DNA of 64,000 nt, from assembly GCF_000763295.1 (NCBI RefSeq), contig NZ_JRJE01000031.1:372001-436000 (forward strand), in the 5' to 3' direction. Made by a program: the position numbers and the translations under genes. The notes under the pieces are model-generated. The model was not told the origin of the DNA and searched no databases. It saw nothing but the letters and a program-made list of their open reading frames with translations. Of this stretch, positions 55,843 through 64,000 are shown in pieces. Source of the DNA: Thalassospira australica (GTDB lineage Bacteria; Pseudomonadota; Alphaproteobacteria; Rhodospirillales; Thalassospiraceae). How positions within the stretch are numbered: the first letter of the stretch is position 1; each line of letters begins with the position of its first letter.

Positions 55843-58166
55843 TAGAATCTGGTCCCGAAGTTTAGTCGGAACACTTCCTCTTTGTCGTGATCTTCTTTCG
55901 TGACGGCCTGAGAAATATCGACACCGATTGGACCAAACGGGGATTCCCAGCCAACACCAACACCGACGGAGCTACGGATGGAGCCTGTATCATAGATCTC
56001 GCCTGCGCGCGCGCCGTCAACCCCCTCGGAAGAGCCGAAATCACTGAACACACGCCCCGTCAGGGCAAACTCTGATGGCAATCCAAGCGGAAAGTCCATC
56101 TGGACTGTGCCGGTGTAATACATTTTGCCGCCCAATGCATCCCCAGTGGCAATATCACGTGGGCCAATACCAGCAGCCTCGAAACCACGAAGGTTTGAAC
56201 CACCGACCATAAAGCGCTGGGAAATACGGGTATCGTCACCGATCCCGAATATATATCCGGTCGCCCCACGGGTCGAAAGGATCCATTCGTGTTCACGGTC
56301 CAGGGGATAGTAATAGCCCCCCTCTACACGTGTCCGCAAATAGGTCTCATCGCCACCAAGGCCTGCAAAATCATTGGATAGTCGGCCAAAATAGCCTTCT
56401 GTCGGCGAGATGCTGCTATCGCGTTTGTCATAGGTCAGGGTATGACCAACCGCGGATTCAACGAACTCGTTCTCTTCTGCAAGCAGAAGGCGCGAAGCAT
56501 CGTCTTCGTCAATATCGGAGTAGCTGTTCTGTTCCAGCGTATAGCGCAGAGAATGGGACAGTTCTTCACTGTATTTGAAACCGGTACGCAGGCGACCACC
56601 CGTCTGCTCTTCGTCATAAGAGCTTTCGTCCTGATTGTCTTCTTCACGGCGATACAGATCAAAGCCAGCGGCAATTTCCCGATCAAGGAAGTATGGTTCC
56701 GTAAACGACAGGTCGATTTGCTGGTCAGACGACCCAATGGTGAAGTTCAGTCGCAAATCCTGCCCTTTACCAAGCAGGTTTCGTTCCCGAATACCAAGCT
56801 GACCAAATGCCCCGTCATCCGTGCCATAACCGGCACCGATTGAAAATTCACCTGTCGACTTTTCTTCGATATCGACTTCAATCACCGTCTGATCCGGCGT
56901 TGCACCAGGCAGTGTTTTGACATCGACCGACTTAAAGAAGTTCAGGTTTTCGATACGTTGTTTGGAACGCTGCATCTTTGAGCTGCTAAAGGCATCGCCC
57001 TCAACCAGTCGAAATTCCCGTCGAATGACTTCGTCCAATGTCCGGACATTGCCAACAACATTGATGCGTTCGACATAGACCTTTGGCCCTTCGGCAATGG
57101 TGAAGGTCAGGTCGATCGTACCTTTTTCGCGGTTTCGCTCCACTTTCGGGCGAATATCGATGAAGGCATATCCCTGATCACCAACACTGTCGGTAAGCGC
57201 ATCCACGGCGTCATCGACAAGATTGGCATTATACCATTCGCCACTTTCGATTTCGATGAGCGGCATAAGCGTCTCAGGATCAATTTTGTCGATCTGGGAA
57301 ACCACATTGATATCACCAAACCGGTAACGTTCGCCTTCGCTTACCGTGTAAGTCACAAAAAAGTCCGAGCGATCAGGTGTCAATTCTGCAACCGAAGACA
57401 GAACCTGAAAATCGGCATACCCCGCAGCAAGATAGAAGCGACGCAGCAATTCGCGGTCAAAGGTGACACGGTCCGGGTCATAATTGTCGTCAGCCGTCAG
57501 GATCTTCCACCAGGCGCTTTCGGTCGTGCGAATAACGTCGGAAAGTTCGCCATCATCAAAGGCCTTGTTGCCAACAAAGTTGATTTTCCGAATGCCGGTC
57601 GCATCGCCTTCATCAATTTCAAAGGCCAGATCGACGCGATTCTGGTCAAGCTGAATGACTTTTGGTTCGACAGTTGCGGCAAAACGACCACTTCGACGAT
57701 AGAGCTCAAGAACACGCTGCACATCAGCCTGGACCTTGGTGCGCGTATACACAACACGCGGACGCAACTGCAACTCTGCCCCCAGAACTTCATCATCAAG
57801 CTTCTGGTTACCTTCAAAGGCAATCCGGTTGATGATCGGGTTCTCGACAACATTGACCTTCAAAATCCCTTGATTAAAGGAGAAGGACACATCGGCGAAC
57901 AAGCCTGTCGAGAAAAGCGCCTTGAGAGAGCTGTTAACCTTCTGCACATCGTAAGAATCGCCGGGTGCAACAGTCAGATAGGCGTTCACAGTCGCACTTT
58001 CGATGCGGTTGTTGCCTTCAACTTCGATGTCACGGATCAAACCGGAACTTTGAGCATATACAGCCGTCGGAACAATTAATGGCGCCGTTCCGCCAAGCAA
58101 GGCTGTAACCAGTACAGCCGCCTTTACCTTGCGCAGCAAGTTAACCCCCCTGATGCCGTCACCCAT
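55842..58166 (-). CDS. bamA: Outer membrane protein assembly factor BamA
   Basis: Central Omp85 subunit inserting beta-barrel proteins in the outer membrane. In the 774-residue protein a signal peptide (to about residue 39, AVYAQ) is followed by five POTRA domains (about 42-440) and a 16-stranded barrel with the conserved loop-6 motif NLRGFEAAGIGPRD (form of V/IRGF). It ends in GTRF, with the C-terminal Phe needed for barrel recognition. Coupled at both ends: TAATG with rseP and skp. Confidence 0.96.
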   Translation of the reverse strand: MGDGIRGVNLLRKVKAAVLVTALLGGTAPLIVPTAVYAQSSGLIRDIEVEGNNRIESATVNAYLTVAPGDSYDVQKVNSSLKALFSTGLFADVSFSFNQGILKVNVVENPIINRIAFEGNQKLDDEVLGAELQLRPRVVYTRTKVQADVQRVLELYRRSGRFAATVEPKVIQLDQNRVDLAFEIDEGDATGIRKINFVGNKAFDDGELSDVIRTTESAWWKILTADDNYDPDRVTFDRELLRRFYLAAGYADFQVLSSVAELTPDRSDFFVTYTVSEGERYRFGDINVVSQIDKIDPETLMPLIEIESGEWYNANLVDDAVDALTDSVGDQGYAFIDIRPKVERNREKGTIDLTFTIAEGPKVYVERINVVGNVRTLDEVIRREFRLVEGDAFSSSKMQRSKQRIENLNFFKSVDVKTLPGATPDQTVIEVDIEEKSTGEFSIGAGYGTDDGAFGQLGIRERNLLGKGQDLRLNFTIGSSDQQIDLSFTEPYFLDREIAAGFDLYRREEDNQDESSYDEEQTGGRLRTGFKYSEELSHSLRYTLEQNSYSDIDEDDASRLLLAEENEFVESAVGHTLTYDKRDSSISPTEGYFGRLSNDFAGLGGDETYLRTRVEGGYYYPLDREHEWILSTRGATGYIFGIGDDTRISQRFMVGGSNLRGFEAAGIGPRDIATGDALGGKMYYTGTVQMDFPLGLPSEFALTGRVFSDFGSSEGVDGARAGEIYDTGSIRSSVGVGVGWESPFGPIGVDISQAVTKEDHDKEEVFRLNFGTRF

Positions 58167-59269
58167 TAGCCAGCAAGTCCTTTGAGGAAACTAAAGACAC
58201 CCAATTGCGTCAGATCGTTCCAGGTTGCAAAAATTATTAAGCTGAATACCAAACCCGCACCAATACGGAAACCATATTCTTGTGCTTTTGCTCCCAATGG
58301 CTTACCGCGAATTGCTTCGATGGCATAGAACACAAGGTGTCCACCATCCAGAACCGGAACCGGCATCAGGTTGATCAACCCAAGGCTGATAGACAGATAG
58401 CCCATAAAGAACAAAAGCGGTGCAAGTCCCCCTTCTGCCACCTGCCCTGACATTTGTGCGATCCGGATCGGGCCGCCAAGTTCAGAACTGTCGCGATCAC
58501 CGCTGATCATTTCACCAAGTGCCGCAAAGGTTTGCGTGGTCAGCGAGTATGTTGTTTCAAACGCACGGCCAACCGATTCAATGACGCCCGTACGGCTGGT
58601 CTCAAACGCACCGGCCGTAATCCCAAGGCGACCGACAGTTTTGCTTACGCCGCCCTCTTCGACTTCGAGCGCTTCGGGCGTTACGGCAAGATCGACGGTT
58701 TGACCATCCCGCAGAACAGTGACCGAGATCTCCTGCGCGGGGTGTGCGCGCACAATATCGGAAAGATCAGAGAACCATTCAACAGATTCGCCATTAATTG
58801 CCGCAACCCGGTCATCGGTCACAAAACCGGCAACAGATGCCGGACTGTCATCAAGAACATCGCCGACAACCGGCAACGCACGTTGTTGGCCAACTGCCGC
58901 AAACAGAAACGTGAAAACAATGATTGCAAAAATGAAATTGGCCAAAGGCCCGGCAAAAACAATTGCCGCACGTGCTGCTACACCTTTGTGATGAAAGGCG
59001 TATTTTGCCTCTTCGTCGTCGATGTCGTCACGATGACCGGCACTGGCGGGGTTCATATCGCCGAACATCTTCACATAGCCGCCGAGCGGGATCAGGCTGA
59101 CCTTCCAGCGTGTGCCTTTCTTATCCTGCCAGCCAAACAGTTCCGGTCCGAAACCGATTGAAAAAGCTTCGACTTTCACGCCGTTTTTGATCGCGACCCA
59201 GTAGTGACCGTATTCATGAACAAATACGAGAACAGACAGCACAAAAAGAAAAGCAAGCAAGGTTTCCAT
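58166..59269 (-). CDS. rseP: RIP metalloprotease RseP
   Basis: Site-2 protease that cleaves membrane anti-sigma factors and signal peptides. In the 367-residue protein the zinc motif FVHEYGHYW (H18-E19-x-x-H22) lies in the first membrane helix, GFGPELFGW follows, one PDZ domain (about 125-210) is visible, and the second catalytic motif NLMPVPVLDGGHL is near residue 300. ATG 59269 is preferred over the TTG just before it, with an AGGGAA site upstream. bamA-rseP-dxr-cdsA-uppS is a universal proteobacterial block. Confidence 0.95.
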   Translation of the reverse strand: METLLAFLFVLSVLVFVHEYGHYWVAIKNGVKVEAFSIGFGPELFGWQDKKGTRWKVSLIPLGGYVKMFGDMNPASAGHRDDIDDEEAKYAFHHKGVAARAAIVFAGPLANFIFAIIVFTFLFAAVGQQRALPVVGDVLDDSPASVAGFVTDDRVAAINGESVEWFSDLSDIVRAHPAQEISVTVLRDGQTVDLAVTPEALEVEEGGVSKTVGRLGITAGAFETSRTGVIESVGRAFETTYSLTTQTFAALGEMISGDRDSSELGGPIRIAQMSGQVAEGGLAPLLFFMGYLSISLGLINLMPVPVLDGGHLVFYAIEAIRGKPLGAKAQEYGFRIGAGLVFSLIIFATWNDLTQLGVFSFLKGLAG

Positions 59270-59307
59270 CAAGAATTCCCTAAGCCGGGCAAACCGGCAA
59301 TTTTAAC

Positions 59308-60468
59308 CTAAACAGATGCCAGGCAGTCCATCGTTTCCCGACGAACCATTGCATCTGATTCAAACACCTGATCGAGACTGGTGAGCTTTTCGCTTCCAAT
59401 CTTTGACATCATTTTTTCAACGGTATTGGCGATTTCAAGAAAACCGATCTGGTCTTTCAAAAACGCGGCAACCGCAACTTCGTTTGCGCCGTTCAGAACA
59501 GTAGGCAGCGTACCGCCTTCCTGCAAGGCCTGTCGCGCCAAACGCAGGGCCGGAAAACGTTCCGTGTCCGGTGACTGGAAGTTCAAGCTGCCGATCGTGG
59601 CAAAATCAAGACGCGGTGCATCGACCCTGATCCGATCAGGCCAGGACAGCGCATATGCAATTGGTGTGCGCATGTCTGGTGACCCAAGCTGAGCAAGAAC
59701 AGAACCGTCTGAATATTCCACCATACTGTGAACAACCGACTGGGGATGAACAACGATTTCAATCTGTTCTTCCGCCACAGGGAACAGATGCCATGCTTCA
59801 ATCAGTTCAAGGCCCTTGTTCATCATGGTCGCAGAATCGATGGATATCTTTGCGCCCATTTCCCAATTGGGGTGTGCCAATGCTTGCGCACGGGTAACAG
59901 AACGCATATCCGCCAATGGCCATTCACGGAACGGCCCGCCAGACGCTGTCAGAAGAATCCGGTCGATGCGATCTTCTTCCCGTTCTTCAAGAACCTGAAA
60001 GATCGCGCTGTGTTCAGAATCAACAGGGATAAGGGTCGCATTATGCTTGCGCACTTCTGCCGTCATGAGCGGGCCTGCACACACAAGTGTTTCCTTGTTT
60101 GCAAGCCCGACACGTGCCCCACGCCGAATAGCAGCCAAAGTTGGCTTGAGCCCTGCGGCACCGACAATTGCCGCGATAACGATGTCAGAGGGACGTTCGG
60201 CCGCCTCGATCAAAGCGTTTTCACCTGCTGAGGCCTCGATATTGGAACCTTCCAAGGCGTCGCGCAGGTCTTCGAAACAGGTCGGATCGCCAATCACCGC
60301 GCATTTGGCACCAAGTTCTCGTGCGACCTTGGCAAGCGCGTGAACATTGCGATGCGCAGTCACGGCTTCGACACTGTATTTGTCAGCGTGGGCTTTCAAT
60401 ATATCGACGGTACTCGCCCCGATGGAGCCAGTAACACCAAAAACACTGACGGACTTCTTCAAAATCAT
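59308..60468 (-). CDS. dxr: 1-deoxy-D-xylulose 5-phosphate reductoisomerase
   Basis: First committed step of the MEP isoprenoid pathway, reducing DXP to MEP with NADPH. In the 386-residue protein the dinucleotide motif is VFGVTGSIGASTVDIL, then NKETLVCAG, ASGGPFREWPL, and GAKISIDSATMMNKGLELIEAW; metal-binding Asp/Glu residues appear intact. ATG 60468 (MILKKSVSV) is chosen over a preceding TTG, with AGGTG five bases upstream. Its product is the source of the undecaprenyl chain made by the neighbour uppS. Confidence 0.96.
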   Translation of the reverse strand: MILKKSVSVFGVTGSIGASTVDILKAHADKYSVEAVTAHRNVHALAKVARELGAKCAVIGDPTCFEDLRDALEGSNIEASAGENALIEAAERPSDIVIAAIVGAAGLKPTLAAIRRGARVGLANKETLVCAGPLMTAEVRKHNATLIPVDSEHSAIFQVLEEREEDRIDRILLTASGGPFREWPLADMRSVTRAQALAHPNWEMGAKISIDSATMMNKGLELIEAWHLFPVAEEQIEIVVHPQSVVHSMVEYSDGSVLAQLGSPDMRTPIAYALSWPDRIRVDAPRLDFATIGSLNFQSPDTERFPALRLARQALQEGGTLPTVLNGANEVAVAAFLKDQIGFLEIANTVEKMMSKIGSEKLTSLDQVFESDAMVRRETMDCLASV

Positions 60469-60486
60469 CAAACACCTGTGAGGAAA

Positions 60487-60506
60487 GCAACCGAAAGACC
60501 GGTTGC
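60487..60506. other. Hairpin between cdsA and dxr
   Basis: GCAACCG (60487-60493) with CGGTTGC (60500-60506), loop of six, directly after the cdsA stop. On the minus strand it is followed by only TTTCC, so at most a weak attenuator within the operon. Confidence 0.45.
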
Positions 60507-60507
60507 C

Positions 60508-61326
60508 TTATCGCAGAGCAAGCCCTGCGAAACAGATAATAACAAATGCAACCGGAAACACCGATAACATCCCGTCAGCACGATCAAGCAAACCACCATG
60601 TCCCGGGATCAGGTTGCTGCTGTCTTTCACCTTAAACCGGCGTTTAAGCGCGGATTCACCAAGATCACCAATTTGCGCCACAACAGCCAGGATCATGCTG
60701 ACTGCTATAATTATCCAGTCAACGGTACCTGAACTGAAATAGGTCACCAATCCACCGATAACCCCAGCACAGGCCATGCCACCGAGCAACCCGGCCCAGG
60801 TTTTCTTGGGACTGAAACGCGGTGCGAGTTTTGGACCGCCAATGATCTTGCCAAATGCATATCCGCCCGTGTCTGTCGCCCAAACAAGGAAAAACAGCCA
60901 CATGATGATCAACAAGCCATCTGCGTCATGCGTTCGCAGCCAAAGGGCGGCAAGTGCCCCAAGCGAGACGTACAGGACGCCAAATCCGGCAATGAGCCAA
61001 TTCGCGCCTGATCGTGCGGCTGCAATGATGGCACTGATAGCCAGTGGCATCATGATGTATTCTGCCTGCCCGGTTTGATACATCAACATGGCAACACCAA
61101 GTGCCACGGCGTTCACCACGGAAATTGCGGTATAATGCCCGGGCGCGGACATACGAGACCATTCCCACATCATCCCGGCAGAAAATACAAACAACAAGAT
61201 ATCAAAATAAGGGGAGCCGAACCAAACCGCAGCAACAGCCACAGGGGCCATTACCATCGCGGATAAGATGCGCGGCATCAGTCCGGAATTAGTGTCTTTT
61301 TGAGGTTCGGTCTCAGATGACGGCAC
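60508..61326 (-). CDS. cdsA: Phosphatidate cytidylyltransferase
   Basis: Makes CDP-diacylglycerol from phosphatidate and CTP, the phospholipid branch point. About eight membrane helices are visible, and the CdsA signature is close to the C-terminus: KRRFKVKDSSNLIPGHGGLLDRADG. Start is uncertain. A GTG at 61326 with a GGGAG site gives 272 residues and overlaps uppS by 14 bases; an ATG at 61278 gives 256. The open frame further upstream lies inside uppS and is not likely used. Confidence 0.93.
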   Translation of the reverse strand: MPSSETEPQKDTNSGLMPRILSAMVMAPVAVAAVWFGSPYFDILLFVFSAGMMWEWSRMSAPGHYTAISVVNAVALGVAMLMYQTGQAEYIMMPLAISAIIAAARSGANWLIAGFGVLYVSLGALAALWLRTHDADGLLIIMWLFFLVWATDTGGYAFGKIIGGPKLAPRFSPKKTWAGLLGGMACAGVIGGLVTYFSSGTVDWIIIAVSMILAVVAQIGDLGESALKRRFKVKDSSNLIPGHGGLLDRADGMLSVFPVAFVIICFAGLALR

Positions 61327-62053
61327 CAAAACGCCGCTCCCGCCCGGCAAAGTTATCGATAGCTTTTTCCAAATGGCTGCGATCAAAGTCCGGCCAAAGA
61401 ACGTCTTCAAAGACAAATTCAGTATAGGCAGATTGCCACAGCAAGAAGTTGCTTATCCGCTGTTCTCCGCTGGTCCGGATGAGAAGATCCGGATCAGGAA
61501 TTCCTGATGTCGACAAGTTCTGTTCAATCAGTTCTTCGGAAATATCGGACGGTGACAGTTCACCGGCTGCAACCTTAAGCGCGATTTCGTGCATCGCATG
61601 CGTGATCTCAGCCCGTGCGCCATAACTCAGCGCAATCGTCAGGTTGAGACGCGTGTTGTTTCGCGTTTCTTCTTCGGCCTTTGTCAGCAGTTCGCGAATA
61701 TCATCTGCAAAACGGGTGCGATCACCGATAATACGGATTTTCACACCGTTCTTGCGAAGTGTGGAAAGTTCGCGCTTAACAAACAGGCGCAAAAGCCCCA
61801 TCAGATCGCTGACTTCACTTTCCGGTCTCTTCCAGTTTTCGGTCGAAAACCCATAAAGTGTCAGATATTCGATTCCGAGTGCGCCGGCAGCTTCAATTGT
61901 TCGCCGCACAGCATCCACACCGGCACGATGACCCATCGTACGTGGTCGCCCACGACCACGGGCCCAGCGCCCGTTGCCATCCATGATGATGGCAACGTGG
62001 CGCGGCACGCATGGTGTCTCTGAAGGTTGGGTTTGTGAAGAAAGCACAGCCAT
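61313..62053 (-). CDS. uppS: Undecaprenyl diphosphate synthase
   Basis: cis-prenyltransferase building the C55 lipid carrier for peptidoglycan and polysaccharides. The 246-residue protein has the pyrophosphate motif HVAIIMDGNGRWA (Asp25), GHRAGVDAVRRT, LTLYGFSTENW, and the RTSGEQRISNFLLWQ-SAYTE block near the C-terminus. It is two bases behind frr. Together with dxr it links isoprenoid supply and the cell-wall carrier. Confidence 0.96.
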   Translation of the reverse strand: MAVLSSQTQPSETPCVPRHVAIIMDGNGRWARGRGRPRTMGHRAGVDAVRRTIEAAGALGIEYLTLYGFSTENWKRPESEVSDLMGLLRLFVKRELSTLRKNGVKIRIIGDRTRFADDIRELLTKAEEETRNNTRLNLTIALSYGARAEITHAMHEIALKVAAGELSPSDISEELIEQNLSTSGIPDPDLLIRTSGEQRISNFLLWQSAYTEFVFEDVLWPDFDRSHLEKAIDNFAGRERRFGAVI

Positions 62054-62055
62054 AA

Positions 62056-62619
62056 TCAGACTTGCATGATTTCCTGTTCTTTATGCGCAAGCGTCTCATC
62101 GATCTCGCCGATGACTTTGTCGGTCAGCTTTTGCACTTCTTTTTCTTCGTTGTGCATCTCGTCTTTGGAGATGTCACCATCCTTTTCCCACTTCTTGAGC
62201 TGATCCATACCGTCGCGACGAACGTTGCGCACTGAAACCTTGGCTTGTTCGGCGTATTTACCGGCAACCTTGGAAAGCTCGGCACGGCGTTCTTCATTCA
62301 GCGCCGGGATCGGAACACGAACAAGCGTGCCGTCAGCAGCCGGGTTCAACCCCAGGCCGGCTTCACGAATGGCTTTCTCGACGGCCTTAACCATCGTTTT
62401 GTCCCAAACCTGAACCGAGAGCATGCGGGATTCCGGAACGCTTACCGAAGCCACCTGGTTAAGCGGGGTCGGGACGCCATAAGCTTCAACCATGACCGGC
62501 TCAAGAAGGCTTACACTGGCGCGCCCGGTGCGCAGACCGGTAAATTCCTTGTGCAATACTTCGACAGCCCCTTCCATACGGCGGGACAGGTCTTTTTTTA
62601 GGCCAGCAACGTCAGACAC
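62056..62619 (-). CDS. frr: Ribosome recycling factor
   Basis: Splits post-termination ribosomes with EF-G. The 187-residue tRNA-like protein opens with a short [19 protein letters not shown] helix, and GLRTGRAS, a [11 protein letters not shown] segment and the C-terminal helix rich in Lys/Glu are typical. The start is a GTG at 62619, preceded by GGAG inside the pyrH end; the two genes are separated by two bases. Confidence 0.96.
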   Translation of the reverse strand: MSDVAGLKKDLSRRMEGAVEVLHKEFTGLRTGRASVSLLEPVMVEAYGVPTPLNQVASVSVPESRMLSVQVWDKTMVKAVEKAIREAGLGLNPAADGTLVRVPIPALNEERRAELSKVAGKYAEQAKVSVRNVRRDGMDQLKKWEKDGDISKDEMHNEEKEVQKLTDKVIGEIDETLAHKEQEIMQV

Positions 62620-62621
62620 GT

Positions 62622-63353
62622 TCAGTCTCCATTCGAAATAATCGTAAACGTCCCCTTCGCAGAAACAACGTCTGCAAAGGCACCCGGATTATGCAAAGAA
62701 AATACGATAACCGGAATATCATTTTCGCGTGCCAAAGAAATAGCCGATGCGTCCATAACACGCAAATCTTTGGACAAAACTTCCATATAGGTCAGTGCAT
62801 CATAACGCTCTGCCGTCGGGTCGGTTTTCGGGTCGGCAGTGTAAACACCATCAACCTGCGTTCCCTTGAGCAGGGCATCGCAGCCCATTTCGACCGCGCG
62901 CAAAGCAGCGGCCGTATCGGTCGTGAAGAACGGATTGCCCGTTCCGGCCGCAAAGATAACAACCCGCCCTTTTTCCATGTGGCGCACAGCGCGGCGTCGG
63001 ATATAGGGTTCACAAACAGAGGACATCGGGATTGCAGATTGAACACGGGTCTGAACACCGTGGCGCTCAAGCGCGTTTTGAACCGCGAGCGCATTCATGA
63101 TGGTCGCGAGCATGCCCATGTAGTCGGCTGTAGCACGTTCCATGCCCTGAGAAGCACCCTTGACCCCGCGGAAGATATTTCCCCCGCCAATCACCATGCA
63201 AACTTCGGCACCCATGTCATGAACGGCTTTGATTTCGCTGGCAATCCGGTCAACCGTCTCAGGATCAATACCGTATTGCTGTTTGCCCAAAAGCCCCTCA
63301 CCCGAGAGCTTCAAAAGGACGCGACGAAATTTCAGTTGGCCGTTTTCTGCCAT
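62622..63353 (-). CDS. pyrH: Uridylate kinase
   Basis: Hexameric UMP kinase. The 243-residue protein contains [22 protein letters not shown], and [20 protein letters not shown], which bind phosphate and UMP. ATG 63353 ([11 protein letters not shown]) has a GAGG site; the longer open frame to 63479 has no ribosome site and would cross the tsf terminator. UTP from this route is the substrate of PyrG near 34 kb. Confidence 0.96.
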   Translation of the reverse strand: MAENGQLKFRRVLLKLSGEGLLGKQQYGIDPETVDRIASEIKAVHDMGAEVCMVIGGGNIFRGVKGASQGMERATADYMGMLATIMNALAVQNALERHGVQTRVQSAIPMSSVCEPYIRRRAVRHMEKGRVVIFAAGTGNPFFTTDTAAALRAVEMGCDALLKGTQVDGVYTADPKTDPTAERYDALTYMEVLSKDLRVMDASAISLARENDIPVIVFSLHNPGAFADVVSAKGTFTIISNGD

Positions 63354-63419
63354 ATCGTAATGCCTCTTAAATGCCGATGTAACGCATTGCCCTAATTCGG
63401 AAAATGCAAAATTCAGATA

Positions 63420-63472
63420 TAAAAAGACCGGCGAGCAACAGGGCGGATATGCGCTGTGGACCTCGCCGGTCT
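63420..63472 (-). terminator. Intrinsic terminator of tsf
   Basis: An 11-bp perfect stem, AGACCGGCGAG (63425-63435) with CTCGCCGGTCT (63462-63472), spans a 26-base loop that can itself form a small inner ACAG/CTGT helix. On the minus strand it is followed by TTTTTATATC. It is 48 bases past the tsf stop and separates tsf from pyrH. Confidence 0.8.
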
Positions 63473-63519
63473 GGATCATACACGAAATGATGGCAAACGC
63501 ACCATTCCGAACAGATGTT

Positions 63520-64000
63520 TTATTTGTTCAGCTGCTCAGCAACTTCGGCAGCAAAGTCTTTGTCTTCTTTCTCGATGCCTTCACCGAGTTCAAAGCGGAC
63601 AAAACCTTTAAGGGTGATCGGCTTGCCAGCTTCTTTGGCAGCGTTTTCAATCACGGTTTTGACTTTGTTTTCGCCGTCAATCACGAAGGTCTGCTCAACC
63701 AGCACAACCTGTTCGTAATATTTACGGATACGACCTTCGATCATCTTTTCGATGATCTCTGGCGGACGACCGGATTCTTTGGCCTGTTCGGTCAGAACAG
63801 TTTTTTCGCGTTCGACCAGTTCCGGGTCAAGATCTTCAATCGTTGCCGAAGCCGGGTTGGTTGCAGCAATGTGCATTGCGATCTGTTTACCCAAGCCTTC
63901 GAGAACGCCAGCATCTGCTTCGGATTCCAGAGCAACCAGAACACCGATCTTACCAAGATCCGGTGCAATTGCCGAATGGACATAAGAGGTGATTGCCCCT
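63520..64000 (-). CDS. tsf: Elongation factor Ts, C-terminal part, cut by window edge
   Basis: Nucleotide-exchange factor for EF-Tu. About 160 C-terminal residues are in the window and the start lies beyond base 64000. Visible are the dimerisation region starting [55 protein letters not shown] and the end [20 protein letters not shown], all typical for EF-Ts. The tsf-pyrH-frr order is conserved and rpsB is expected just upstream, outside the window. Confidence 0.94.
   Translation of the reverse strand, partial: GAITSYVHSAIAPDLGKIGVLVALESEADAGVLEGLGKQIAMHIAATNPASATIEDLDPELVEREKTVLTEQAKESGRPPEIIEKMIEGRIRKYYEQVVLVEQTFVIDGENKVKTVIENAAKEAGKPITLKGFVRFELGEGIEKEDKDFAAEVAEQLNK

Overview
This window is conserved chromosomal core sequence from an alphaproteobacterium. 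Gene order and family details suggest a marine Rhodospirillales organism close to Thalassospira; this is inference from gene order and protein style, not a database match. Supporting signs are: a pyruvate dehydrogenase E1 beta subunit with its own lipoyl domain; a single bifunctional RelA/SpoT enzyme; an alphaproteobacterial LexA box (GAAC-N7-GAAC) over the lexA promoter; a CtrA-type TTAA-N7-TTAA box; tandem GANTC sites; and the order ppiD-trpE / trpGDC-moaC-lexA. No tRNA, rRNA, insertion sequence, prophage, integrase or CRISPR array was seen.

Layout. 1-9.4 kb, all minus strand: rpoZ, rsh, a DUF2062 membrane protein, pdxJ, acpS, lepB, rnc, era, two tiny membrane-protein genes, recO and the start of parC. 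9.5-22.8 kb, mixed strands: folK, a NYN-domain nuclease, a family 5 uracil-DNA glycosylase, recQ, a periplasmic glutathione peroxidase coupled to a molybdenum oxidoreductase, smpB, dapA, a soluble lytic transglycosylase, a haloacid dehalogenase, an overlapping bactofilin/LytM peptidase pair, pgpA, pncC and a Coq10/RatA gene. 22.9-35.9 kb, minus strand: lipA, lpdA, pdhC, pdhB, pdhA, ftsB, eno, kdsA, pyrG, secG and tpiA, which covers pyruvate oxidation with its lipoate supply, lower glycolysis, CTP and KDO synthesis and secretion. 36.2-45.2 kb: ppiD, trpE, a divergent polysaccharide deacetylase, trpGDC, moaC and lexA. 45.3-50.9 kb: comEC, gltX, gltA and gloA. 51-64 kb, minus strand: the tsf-pyrH-frr-uppS-cdsA-dxr-rseP-bamA-skp-lpxD-fabZ-lpxA-lpxI-lpxB envelope superoperon, cut at its tsf end.

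Genes within runs are tightly packed, often with TGATG, TAATG, ATGA or GTGA overlaps. The runs are separated by clear intrinsic terminators. Several start codons needed correction from the longest open frame, using ribosome binding sites or an intervening terminator: gpx, the sulfite-oxidase-like gene, the deacetylase, trpG, rseP, dxr, pyrH and cdsA.

I did not find a convincing new multi-gene system. The observations most worth following are a translationally coupled pair of uncharacterised 76- and 52-residue membrane proteins between era and recO; the bactofilin/LytM overlap with a CtrA box upstream; a pair of TTGTWACAA palindromes between tpiA and ppiD; a 557-base gene-free region upstream of pdhA with several stem-loops; three back-to-back GANTC sites after rpoZ; and a 91-bp REP-like composite palindrome between trpE and the deacetylase gene.
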